From assembly GCA_002474325.1 (NCBI GenBank), contig DKNL01000162.1:1-9717 (forward strand): a stretch of 9,717 nucleotides of DNA, in the 5' to 3' direction. The DNA is from Opitutales bacterium UBA7389 (GTDB taxonomy: Bacteria > Verrucomicrobiota > Verrucomicrobiia > Opitutales > Opitutaceae). Made by a program: the position numbers and the translations under genes. The first letter of the stretch is position 1; every line of letters begins with the position of its first letter. The notes beneath the pieces are model-generated. The model was not told the origin of the DNA. It searched no databases and was given only the letters and a program-made list of their open reading frames with translations. Positions 1 to 6,376 of this stretch are shown one piece after another.

Positions 1-5
1 GCTTA

Positions 6-505
6 CTAAATAGCCGCAACTAGAGCGGCGAAGTAAACGAATCCCAGGCCCCAAATCTTTGCCGACAAATAGCTCTGCTCGAATCCATGTCGATTCTGCA
101 TTCGCGCAAGTGTCTCGGCCGCGTTGACCACTTGCTCTTCAACCACGATTTAGCCGTCTCCTAGGTAGTAGGAAAGCCGAGCAACCCCACCCCTTTCTGC
201 GTCATCACGGTCAAATGGTCGCCTCTCACGTTCCGGCACAAAAAATGAAGACCATCCATGCCTAAATCCAGAAGGATTTGTCTAGCCGCTTCCGGAAGAG
301 TCACTCCATCGTCAAACGCATCTAAATACTCAATTTCCTCAACCCGCTCGAATTGATTCACATTTCCGCAATACCACGAACGAACAGTCACGAAATCATT
401 AGATGCTAGCGAGCTCAAGGCATACATCAGCACCCAGGGCGTGATAAATAGACCCAGATACGTATGAAAACGTCGGGCAAAGATAATGCCGGGGGGCATA
501 ACCAA
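6..505 (-). pseudogene. Broken PepSY-type transmembrane protein
   Basis: Remnant of a PepSY-associated membrane protein; relatives often sit beside iron-uptake or redox genes. The first piece (505 down to a TAG at 161, 114 residues) opens with a hydrophobic segment containing HTYLGLFITPWVLMYALSSL, a typical first membrane helix of this type. It continues into a soluble part with LPEAARQILLDLGMDGLHF, which looks like the PepSY-like fold. After the stop, a different frame (149 down to 6) stays open and reads IVVEEQVVNAAETLARM, then NRHGFEQSYLSAKIWGLGF and a second hydrophobic run, as expected for the following membrane segment. It ends early at two tandem stops. So one ancestral gene is split by a frameshift and truncated. 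No upstream Shine-Dalgarno is obvious. The family call is from memory of the motif pattern; that the second piece belongs to the same gene is inference from order and content. Confidence 0.65.
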
Positions 506-615
506 TAAGTAGAGTAAGGTTACGTCTCGTCAATCGTGCGATCGCCCAATAAGCTCTCCAACTTCCTTGACTTGCAAACATCACTTCAAACTGGTTTTAC
601 CCACTGGAGAAAATC

Positions 616-1392
616 ATGGAAAATCTTGGAAACGCATACGATCTCAGTGGCAAAACCGCCCTAATTACGGGATCCAGAAAAGGGATCGGTTTCGCTATCG
701 CGCGAACCTTGGCTCAAGCCGGCGCCAACGTTATTATAAACGGAACAGCGGATCCAGAATCGGCTCAAAGCGCAGTGACCGAACTCCAGGAAGCGGCCAG
801 GGGAGGAGATGCCTGGTACTGCCAATCGGATATCACTAAGCCTGGAGCCGCGAATACACTATTCGATGAGGCTGTGGCGTTCACCGGAAAAATAGATATA
901 CTTGTATCCAACGCCTCAGTGCAACGATTCATGCCGTTCCTTGAAGTAATCGAGGAGGATATCGACTATCAGTATTCCGCTAATTTTAAAGCGGCCTTCG
1001 TCCTTATCCAAAGAGCCCTTACAGGCATGAGGGAGCGCCAATGGGGCCGAATCCTCACCATTGGAAGCGTACAAGAAGAGACCTTTAACGACAAGTTTGC
1101 GCCTTACGGAGCTTTGAAAGCAGCCCAAACGCATTTGGTTAAGAGCTTGGCCAAGTCCTTTAGCGGCGAGGGCATAACTTTTAACAACATCGCTCCCGGC
1201 CTAACTGATACGGTTCGCAACAAAGACTTTCTAGCGGATTCCGAGGCCAAGGAGGAGATTCTTTCTCGCATTCCAGTCGGTCGTATCGGCCAGCCCCAAG
1301 ACTGCAGCGGCGCCGCTTTGCTTCTTTGTTCTGGGGCTGGTGAATACATAACTGGAGCCAATATTTTCGTCGAAGGAGGAATAAGGTTATAG
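616..1392 (+). CDS. Short-chain dehydrogenase/reductase (SDR)
   Basis: NAD(P)-dependent oxidoreductase of the classical SDR family, 258 residues, cytosolic, complete. The cofactor loop TGSRKGIG is at residues 18-25, the NNAG-like motif is present as SNAS at 98-101, and the catalytic set is Asn123, Ser151, Tyr164 and Lys168 (YGALK). The C-terminal ITGANIFVEGG is the usual substrate-loop/dimer strand of this family. It resembles gluconate 5-dehydrogenase and 3-oxoacyl reductase relatives, but the substrate cannot be read from sequence. The start is well supported: TGGAGA at 605-610 sits five bases before the ATG. The gene stands alone, diverging from the broken PepSY gene. The next gene downstream on the same strand is itself a pseudogene, so no operon context helps assign the pathway. 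A D-2-hydroxyacid dehydrogenase lies nearby on the other strand, which might point to sugar-acid metabolism, but that is only suggestive. Confidence 0.95.
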   Translation: MENLGNAYDLSGKTALITGSRKGIGFAIARTLAQAGANVIINGTADPESAQSAVTELQEAARGGDAWYCQSDITKPGAANTLFDEAVAFTGKIDILVSNASVQRFMPFLEVIEEDIDYQYSANFKAAFVLIQRALTGMRERQWGRILTIGSVQEETFNDKFAPYGALKAAQTHLVKSLAKSFSGEGITFNNIAPGLTDTVRNKDFLADSEAKEEILSRIPVGRIGQPQDCSGAALLLCSGAGEYITGANIFVEGGIRL

Positions 1393-1422
1393 CCAAAAAA
1401 TCCCCAACCTGACCTAGAATCT

Positions 1423-1779
1423 ATGATGACTAACCATGAAGTCATTGACCTGCTAGATGCTAATCGCAATGAGCGAAGCGTCAAAAGTTGGGACCGAAGA
1501 CAAAAGTACTCAAAAGCTACGGATTTGGGCTTACTCAACTTCGCAAGCTTGCTAAAAAGATTGGTCGCGTCCGCTCGCATTTCGAAAATGAAGACACTTG
1601 GACACGCATGGCCATGAGTTCGGCGTTGATGGGAATTGGAAAACGGAATAAAGTTCTGGATCAGTTTAGCCCGCGAACTAGGAGCCATAGATTTTAACGA
1701 AAGCAGGTGCAATAGCGAGCTTCTCGATGTAGCCAAGCACCTTATTAGCCAGCCGCTGAACAAGAAACTGGGACTGTAG
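1423..1779 (+). pseudogene. Decayed AlkD-like DNA alkylation repair gene
   Basis: Relic of a HEAT-repeat DNA alkylation repair protein (AlkD/COG4912-like), which in intact form excises alkylated bases and is usually about 230 residues. Three pieces follow in order. Frame 1 from 1423 reads TNHEVIDLLDANRNERSVKSW. At about 1488 the frame shifts and reads LKSYGFGLTQLRKLAKKIGR, the family's N-terminal signature. Then comes DTWTRMAMSSALMGIGKRNK, the signature near the C-terminus. At about 1669 the frame returns to the original and reads ARELGAIDFNESRCNSELL through to KKLGL and a TAG at 1777-1779. Joined, this gives about 119 residues, so roughly half of the protein is missing. The loss lies around 1565-1575, where LAKKIGR runs straight into the late FENEDTW segment. 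The gene is codirectional with the SDR gene, 30 bases after its stop, but the upstream ATG has no clear ribosome site. Confidence 0.82.
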
Positions 1780-1832
1780 GAGCAATGTAGAACAGCCAAT
1801 CCACCTGTGCTATTCTCGTTTCTTGCCTAGGC

Positions 1833-2786
1833 CTAATTCACCCTGTTGATCGCCTCTCCTTGAACAAAGGCTTTCAAATTATCTGCGGACATTTTCATTA
1901 GACGTTCCCTAGCTGCCATTGTTGCCCAAGCTATATGTGGCGTTATTGAGCAATTCTTAGCGCTGAGCAGAGGATTACCACGACGCGGTGGCTCGGACGA
2001 TAGCACATCCAGGCCCGCGCCTGCTATCTCATTGTCGTTCAGAGCATTGGACAGCGCTTGCTCATCCACTAACTGACCCCTACCTGTATTCAAAATATAA
2101 GCACTAGACTTCATTAGGCGGAGGCGGCGCTCGTCAACGATTTCTTCAGTCTCTGAAGTCAACGGGCAATGAAGGGTAACGAAATCGCTACCTACAAACA
2201 GTTCGTCCAAGCCTACCCATTCAACGTGATCCGGAGATTCACGATTAGGATCTCGCGTGTAGGCAATAACTTTCATTCCAAACCCGTGGGCAATCCTAGC
2301 CACAGCGCCTCCAATTTCGCCTAGACCAACAATGCCAATCGTCAAACCCCGCAACTCAGTCAAGGGGTTAAGCCAATAGCAAAAATCTTCGCTACTCGTC
2401 CAACCACCATCACGAACATCGTCTATTTGCTCCGCTATTCGATTTGTGAAATTCAATATATGGGCGAATACCATTTGAGCCACAGAGTCCGGTCCATACC
2501 CGGAAACATTGCTTACCGTAATACCGCGTTCTGTAGCCGCTTCGACATCAACGATATTCACGCCAGTTGCCGTAACTCCAATATACTTTAAAGATTCAGA
2601 ATTTCTTATCGTTTCTGCTGATACGATAGCCTTATTGGTGATCAGAACATCGCACCCTTTAGCCCGTTCCTCAACCTCTTCCGGTGTTGAGCGATCATAA
2701 ACAACGACTTCGCCCAATGCTTCGAAGGCCTCCCAACTGAGGTCGCCTGGATTTAAGGTGTATCCATCAAGTATGACGATTTTCAT
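1833..2786 (-). CDS. D-2-hydroxyacid dehydrogenase, glycerate dehydrogenase-like
   Basis: NAD(P)-dependent D-isomer-specific 2-hydroxyacid dehydrogenase, 317 residues, full length for the family and apparently intact. The start MKIVILDGYTLNPGDLSW and the late PHIAWAT are typical of the glycerate dehydrogenase/hydroxypyruvate reductase branch (hydroxypyruvate or glyoxylate to D-glycerate or glycolate). The nucleotide fold carries GLGEIG at residues 154-159. The catalytic triad is Arg236 (NTGRG), Glu265 (LSSEPP) and His284 (PHIAW). After the second strand of the Rossmann fold comes YTRDP (176-180); an Arg at this place can accommodate NADP, so cofactor preference is open. The gene ends in TAG-GCC-TAG and converges on the decayed AlkD gene with 53 bases between them. 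Upstream on the same strand, 52 bases away, lies the Tat/Gfo-Idh stub, which suggests an old sugar-acid catabolic pair whose partner has been lost. Confidence 0.94.
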   Translation of the reverse strand: MKIVILDGYTLNPGDLSWEAFEALGEVVVYDRSTPEEVEERAKGCDVLITNKAIVSAETIRNSESLKYIGVTATGVNIVDVEAATERGITVSNVSGYGPDSVAQMVFAHILNFTNRIAEQIDDVRDGGWTSSEDFCYWLNPLTELRGLTIGIVGLGEIGGAVARIAHGFGMKVIAYTRDPNRESPDHVEWVGLDELFVGSDFVTLHCPLTSETEEIVDERRLRLMKSSAYILNTGRGQLVDEQALSNALNDNEIAGAGLDVLSSEPPRRGNPLLSAKNCSITPHIAWATMAARERLMKMSADNLKAFVQGEAINRVN

Positions 2787-2838
2787 ATGATTAAAACTTT
2801 AAGTCCCACCGAATCGGTTATCACAGCGTAAAACTGTT

Positions 2839-3177
2839 TTAGGTGGCGGGCGACCTCCCACTCACGCACGTCAAGGCGGCTTGGTAGCAACGAGCCTGAA
2901 TGCTCTCAATGTAGCGAGGCGTAATCAGCCCCGAATACCACAATTTGGATTTCACATTGGTAAAGCCCAGATCAGGGATATCAAGAAAGGCAGGCTCTTG
3001 CCGATGCATTCCAAATCCATCTCCGCCAATCGCGACGATCGCCAGTTGCACTCCGTCTAGGCGGCCAACATTCTTTGGAAGGACAGCGGCGAACGATTTG
3101 GCTCGCGAAAGGGCACCCGCTGCTCCAGCGGCTAAAACGCCTTGAGCGAGGCTTCTTCGGGGTAGTTTTGACGTCAT
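2839..3177 (-). pseudogene. Truncated Tat-exported Gfo/Idh/MocA-like oxidoreductase stub
   Basis: A 112-residue open frame that looks like only the first fifth of a longer protein. From the Met at 3177 it has a twin-arginine export signal: PRRSLAQGVLAAGAAGALS, with a hydrophobic alanine-rich core and a likely cut after about residue 32. Next comes GVQLAIVAIGGDGFGMHR and then AFLDIPDL, the pattern of the first strand, glycine loop and following helix of secreted Gfo/Idh/MocA sugar dehydrogenases, normally 400 or more residues. After PDL the expected strand and Asp (about VVAVCD) are absent. The remaining 40 residues match nothing I know, and the last bases (roughly 2842-2940) may be unrelated sequence brought in by a deletion. 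An in-frame Met at 3231 exists, but the signal peptide favours 3177. It could still be translated as a short exported peptide; I judge it a remnant. The family call rests on few residues. Confidence 0.55.
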
Positions 3178-3335
3178 AGTAACGAGAATCTGCTTCTGCA
3201 GTTTACAAATCAACGGAAATGCCCTTGCCAATAAATGTCGAGGAAATCACAGCCCTCAATTGAATACTATATGTTTCCAGACGATTTACGCATTGCCAAG
3301 CAATGGCTATTCGTTTCCTAGATACGACTTCTAGC

Positions 3336-4145
3336 ATGCAAATCGAATTTACAAAAATGCACGGGGCCGGGAACGACTTCGTCATGATCGAAAATCTAGA
3401 CGGAGCTATCGAGCTAACTTCCGACCAAGTCGCCAACCTTTGCGATCGCCGCTTCGGAATCGGCGCGGATGGCCTCATCCTCCTGAATCCTCCAACTGCA
3501 GAGGGAGCCGATGCTACCATGATCTATTACAACGCCGATGGTGGACGCGTCGACATGTGCGGCAACGGGGCCCGTTGCTTCACTTTTTTCGCTATCCTCA
3601 ATGGAGTTGGAAACGGGAAAGAGGTTAATTTCACGACCGATGCGGGCCCAATGCGTGCAGAAGCAGATGAGGGTCAGTACACGATCCGCATGACGCCTGT
3701 ACATTCGATCGAACTCGACCAAAACCTTTCCACAGTTCACGGGTCCTACGACTTCGCTTTTATGAATACCGGGGTGGAACATGTAGTCGTGTTCACAAAT
3801 GATGTGGAAGCCATCGATATCGTGCCTGAAGGCCGCGCCATCCGCTATCATGAGCGATTCCCCGCCGGAACCAATTCCAATTTCGCCCAAATCGAAGACG
3901 ATGGACTCATTGTAGTCCGCACTTACGAACGAGGCGTGGAAAACGAGACGCTCGCTTGCGGAACAGGAGTAGTGGCTGTTGCCATAACTGCCAACCTGAC
4001 TAAAGATCTGCCCACTCCGATTTCCTTACACGTGCGAGGCGGGGAAACATTAAAAGTCGATTTTTCCCGGGAAGGCGATGAAATCAGCGACATCACCCTA
4101 ACCGGTCCTGCCAAAGTCGTCTTCACCGGCAACGTCAAAGTTTAA
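3336..4145 (+). CDS. dapF: Diaminopimelate epimerase DapF
   Basis: Cofactor-independent racemase that turns LL-diaminopimelate into meso-diaminopimelate, used for lysine and for peptidoglycan cross-links; cytosolic. It is 269 residues long and complete. The N-terminal FTKMHGAGNDF is the family signature. The two catalytic cysteines are Cys75 in MCGNGAR and Cys208 in ACGTGV. Substrate contacts include Asn13, Asn66, Asn180 of GTNSNF and Glu198-Arg199. I start at the Met beginning MQIEFTK because homologues begin there; an in-frame ATG 33 bases upstream (3303) would add MAIRFLDTTSS, and neither start has a clear Shine-Dalgarno. The gene stands alone, diverging from the Tat stub. It converges on pyrD across a REP-like inverted repeat that begins nine bases after its stop. 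Confidence 0.98.
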   Translation: MQIEFTKMHGAGNDFVMIENLDGAIELTSDQVANLCDRRFGIGADGLILLNPPTAEGADATMIYYNADGGRVDMCGNGARCFTFFAILNGVGNGKEVNFTTDAGPMRAEADEGQYTIRMTPVHSIELDQNLSTVHGSYDFAFMNTGVEHVVVFTNDVEAIDIVPEGRAIRYHERFPAGTNSNFAQIEDDGLIVVRTYERGVENETLACGTGVVAVAITANLTKDLPTPISLHVRGGETLKVDFSREGDEISDITLTGPAKVVFTGNVKV

Positions 4146-4153
4146 GGCGGTTA

Positions 4154-4221
4154 ATCGCGGCGTATAGCTGCTCCAACATTGAGAGATCTCCACTTTCGTA
4201 GGAGCGGCTTTACGCCGCGAT
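4154..4221. repeat. REP-like inverted repeat between dapF and pyrD
   Basis: Two arms of about 21 bases (4154-4174 and 4201-4221) form an imperfect inverted repeat. The left arm reads ATCGCGGCGTATAGCTGCTC(C), and the right arm reads GGAGCGGCTTTACGCCGCGA(T), with only two mismatches. The 26-base loop contains the palindrome GAGATCTC (4183-4190). The right arm with its GTAG lead (GTAGGAGCGGCTTTACGCC) is very like repetitive extragenic palindromes described in Pseudomonas and other genomes, which are mobilised by RAYT/TnpA-REP proteins. Its place, just after dapF and just past the pyrD stop, is typical for REPs. A structure this strong may also limit read-through and protect both convergent transcripts from 3' decay. 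There is no long T-run, so it is not a standard intrinsic terminator. Other copies in the genome are predicted but not visible here. Confidence 0.75.
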
Positions 4222-4240
4222 CTGAGCGCTTTCAATCAAC

Positions 4241-5311
4241 CTATTCAGCCAGCGCTCGGGCGATCCGTTTAGCCAGGAAAGGGCCCCCATAGACCATACC
4301 CGTGTAAATTTGTACGAGCGTCGCTCCCGCATCGATCTTTCGTTTGGCCGTATCAGGACTAGAAATACCTCCCACTCCGATGATCGGCAGCCGACCTTCC
4401 GTTCTGTCGTAGATTCGGGCAATAACCTCCGTTGAAATGGATTCCACCGGATTGCCGCTGATGCCACCTACTTCATCAACAGTCTCAAAGATTCCCTCTC
4501 GAACCATGGTCGTATTAGTAGCTATGATTCCTGCCAGCTCTAGGTCCATGAGAATTCCCAGAATGGCATCCAATTGCGGATCGCTCAGATCCGGCGCGAT
4601 TTTGAGGAGTATTGGAATCGGCTGCTTATCAGCTTGCTCAGCGCGTTCATGATTCAATCGCCGCAATTCGCCCAGCAGATCCAGCAAGCGAGACTCTTCC
4701 TGCAGTTTGCGTAAATCCGGGGTGTTAGGACTGCTAACATTCACGACAAGGTAGTCAGCATAGTCCGCTAGGGTGAGAAAAGAGTGTCGGTAGTCCGCCA
4801 CTGCCTCATCCAAGGGTACTAACTTTGACTTGCCGATATTGATCCCTAAAGGTATCCCGCGCTCGCCTGGCCCCGGAAGCTCGCGCAATCGCTCGGCGAC
4901 CGCGTCCGCTCCAACATTGTTGAAACCCATTCGATTAAGGAGTGCGCCCTGCTCTGGAAAGCGAAACATTCGAGGTTTAGGATTACCGGGCTGCGGCTTG
5001 GCAGTCACTGTCCCGATCTCTACATGCCCAAAACCCAAAGCCTCGAAAGCCGGCCAGCAAACGGCATTCTTGTCGAATCCAGCCGCCAAACCCACCCGAT
5101 TGGGGAAAGACAATCCGAATGCCTCAATCGGCGAGCTCGATGATTCAGGCAATTGGTTCCACGCTTTCATCCAGCCAGGCAATCCGGGCGTTCGAGCAAG
5201 GATTGATAGGGCGTCGATTGCAAGCTCATGAGCCCACTCCGGCTCTAGGCGGAAAAGTAGCGGTTTTACCAAGCTCTTGTAGACAACGCTCATAATCTGA
5301 CGAGAGGCCAT
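4241..5311 (-). CDS. pyrD: Dihydroorotate dehydrogenase (quinone), class 2
   Basis: Membrane-associated FMN enzyme that oxidises dihydroorotate to orotate and passes electrons to quinone, the fourth step of pyrimidine synthesis. It is 356 residues from the first ATG (5311) or 350 from the second (5293). The second (MSVVYKSLVKPLLF) matches where class 2 enzymes usually begin, but neither has a good ribosome site. The amphipathic N-terminal helices (to about residue 60), with YKSLVKPLLFRLEPEWAHEL, are the quinone/membrane domain that marks class 2. Then come AAGFDKNA (76-83), the flavin-site NRMGFNN (126-132), and NVSSPNTPDL with the catalytic serine at about Ser194 (class 1 enzymes use Cys). 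Late motifs are ATNTT, the GGISGNP region and GVGGISS. No other pyrimidine gene is nearby, so it is a single-gene unit converging on dapF. Confidence 0.97.
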   Translation of the reverse strand: MASRQIMSVVYKSLVKPLLFRLEPEWAHELAIDALSILARTPGLPGWMKAWNQLPESSSSPIEAFGLSFPNRVGLAAGFDKNAVCWPAFEALGFGHVEIGTVTAKPQPGNPKPRMFRFPEQGALLNRMGFNNVGADAVAERLRELPGPGERGIPLGINIGKSKLVPLDEAVADYRHSFLTLADYADYLVVNVSSPNTPDLRKLQEESRLLDLLGELRRLNHERAEQADKQPIPILLKIAPDLSDPQLDAILGILMDLELAGIIATNTTMVREGIFETVDEVGGISGNPVESISTEVIARIYDRTEGRLPIIGVGGISSPDTAKRKIDAGATLVQIYTGMVYGGPFLAKRIARALAE

Positions 5312-5583
5312 CAGAGTGACTTCGGCTTGAAAAGAAAATTATTCCCACCGTCGGAGGTGCCCATTTGCGAACTCATGACTCTCCCGATCGAATCGAGATT
5401 TAAACTCGAAAAATTCTTCGCCGATAAGGAGGTACTCATATCCAGATAGTGAAGACGATAAACCAAGTGCGATCCCCGTTTTTCAAACAATTTCAGAGTA
5501 AGTAGAATTTTCTCATATTTTTTGCCTTTTCATTGGTTGACTTAGTAAGCACACCCGTTTTTTGAAGAAAGTACGCGGAGAAC
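5312..5583. other. Divergent intergenic region with a possible small coding relic
   Basis: This 272-base gap separates the divergent pyrD and acidic-protein genes. On the plus strand a short frame from ATG 5375 reads MTLPIESRFKLEKFF then ADKEVLISR to TAG at 5447-5449. The next frame, open to TAA at 5499-5501, continues with sensible protein-like sequence YPDSEDDKPSAIPVFQTISE. Together they look like a roughly 40-codon gene or gene end broken by one frameshift near 5436-5441; I do not recognise it. Two strong Shine-Dalgarno-like strings, GGAGGT at 5353-5358 and AAGGAGGT at 5426-5433, have no proper start codon at the right distance. A/T-rich sequence follows from about 5500. The coding interpretation is weak. 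Confidence 0.2.
5480..5508 (+). promoter_or_regulatory. Candidate sigma-70 promoter for the acidic-protein gene
   Basis: TTTTCA (5480-5485) and TAGAAT (5503-5508) are separated by 17 bases and match the sigma-70 consensus at four and five of six positions. A start point near 5515 would give a leader of about 70 bases. The surrounding sequence is A/T-rich. A TTGACT at 5537-5542 nearer the gene has no acceptable -10 box. Confidence 0.25.
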
Positions 5584-6315
5584 ATGCCAAAAAGTACAAA
5601 TCTGATTGAATGGTGCACCGTTAGGATCGGCGAAGATCTAAACTGGTGGGTAACAGAAGTAAGCGACGACGTCCATTGGGACGTTGATGGGCTGAGCATT
5701 ATTGATCCTCGGCAGATTTCGCACATGATCGATCTTGTAGAACCACTACGCGGATACAGTTTTGACCAAGACACCATGGACCGTGCATTCATCCCCTTCA
5801 AGATCCAGAAGGATCTCGGCGAGGGACTAGTCCGGCTGCAGCGCACAAACGAAAGCCTGCTGGACACGGAAGAATCCCTATTCGGATTGCCGGATGTGAT
5901 TGACGACGAGAATGGGCCTTACGCGGATTTCTTGAATCACATTTCGAAAATCCGAGTGCGGATGCTCAACGATATCATCGACTTCGAACAGCCGTTCACC
6001 GTCGATGAACTCGAGGATGAATTGCGTGAGGAGGAGAACAACAGCTTTATCGAAGGACGAGCCGTTCACATGTTCGACGAAATCACTCGTATCCTGGATT
6101 ACGTCCCAACGGGTTGGGAACTCGAAGGCGATGAGACAGACGAAGACGAGAAAGACGAGGTTATCGATGACTATCCAGATATCGACGACGAAGAAGCCAA
6201 GAAGATCAGCGAAAGCGAGAATCTAAGGTGGGACGAGGACGAGGAAGAAGAAACTAAGGACGAAGCCTACCAAGGCGGCCCTCCCGACGAAGAAGAAGCC
6301 GAGGAGAAGGATTAG
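5584..6315 (+). CDS. Unrecognised protein with a long acidic C-terminal tail
   Basis: I do not recognise this 243-residue protein. There is no signal peptide or membrane segment. The first part is rich in tryptophan (Trp10, Trp21, Trp22, Trp32), with motifs such as WCTVRIGEDLNWWVTEV and DPRQISHMIDLVEPLRGYSF. The middle (about 75-175) is predicted to be mostly helical, and the helix around 139-151 is itself acidic. The last 65 residues (179-243) contain 35 Asp/Glu against only six Lys/Arg, plus a PP and few hydrophobics, so the tail is almost surely disordered. Such tails are known in DNA mimics, histone- or ribosome-binding proteins and some chaperones; which applies here is unknown. GGAG at 5577-5580, three bases before the ATG, supports the start. 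The gene is flanked by divergent pyrD and convergent hemB, so it is a single-gene unit and context gives no function. Confidence 0.85.
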   Translation: MPKSTNLIEWCTVRIGEDLNWWVTEVSDDVHWDVDGLSIIDPRQISHMIDLVEPLRGYSFDQDTMDRAFIPFKIQKDLGEGLVRLQRTNESLLDTEESLFGLPDVIDDENGPYADFLNHISKIRVRMLNDIIDFEQPFTVDELEDELREEENNSFIEGRAVHMFDEITRILDYVPTGWELEGDETDEDEKDEVIDDYPDIDDEEAKKISESENLRWDEDEEEETKDEAYQGGPPDEEEAEEKD

Positions 6316-6345
6316 ACGCTACTCGAATCCTTAACTTTATTCTAA

Positions 6346-6364
6346 AGCTGAAACCGTTTCGGCT
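6346..6364. terminator. Compact hairpin between convergent genes
   Basis: AGCTGAAA (6346-6353), loop CCG, TTTCGGCT (6357-6364) form an eight-pair stem with one G-T pair. It lies 31 bases after the acidic-protein stop and 13 bases beyond the hemB stop on the other strand. That position suits a shared terminator for two convergent genes. On the minus strand only a short TTTAG follows, and on the plus strand no T-run, so factor-independent termination would be weak. Confidence 0.4.
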
Positions 6365-6376
6365 GCCAGTCCGGAG

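Noticed and set aside
567..595. TTGACT as a -35 box upstream of the SDR gene
   Set aside because: No acceptable -10 sequence is found at 16-18 bases; similar TTGACT strings at 5537 and 7500 also lack partners, so they are not called.
1104..1799. Long minus-strand frame of 231 codons
   Set aside because: It lies antisense to the SDR gene and the AlkD relic, both of which have clear family motifs; its own translation is Ser/Arg/Leu-rich with no recognisable domain.
2829..2841. TAAAAC-T-GTTTTA palindrome at the end of the Tat stub
   Set aside because: It is short and A/T-rich with no realistic loop, and overlaps the stop codon; it is too weak to call a terminator or operator.
3414..3890. Minus-strand frame of 158 codons
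   Set aside because: It is antisense to the dapF catalytic region and is a shadow of that gene's codon pattern.
6120..6310. Purine-rich GA repeats as a possible DNA repeat
   Set aside because: The pattern is explained by Glu/Asp/Lys codons of the acidic tail; no regular repeat unit is present.
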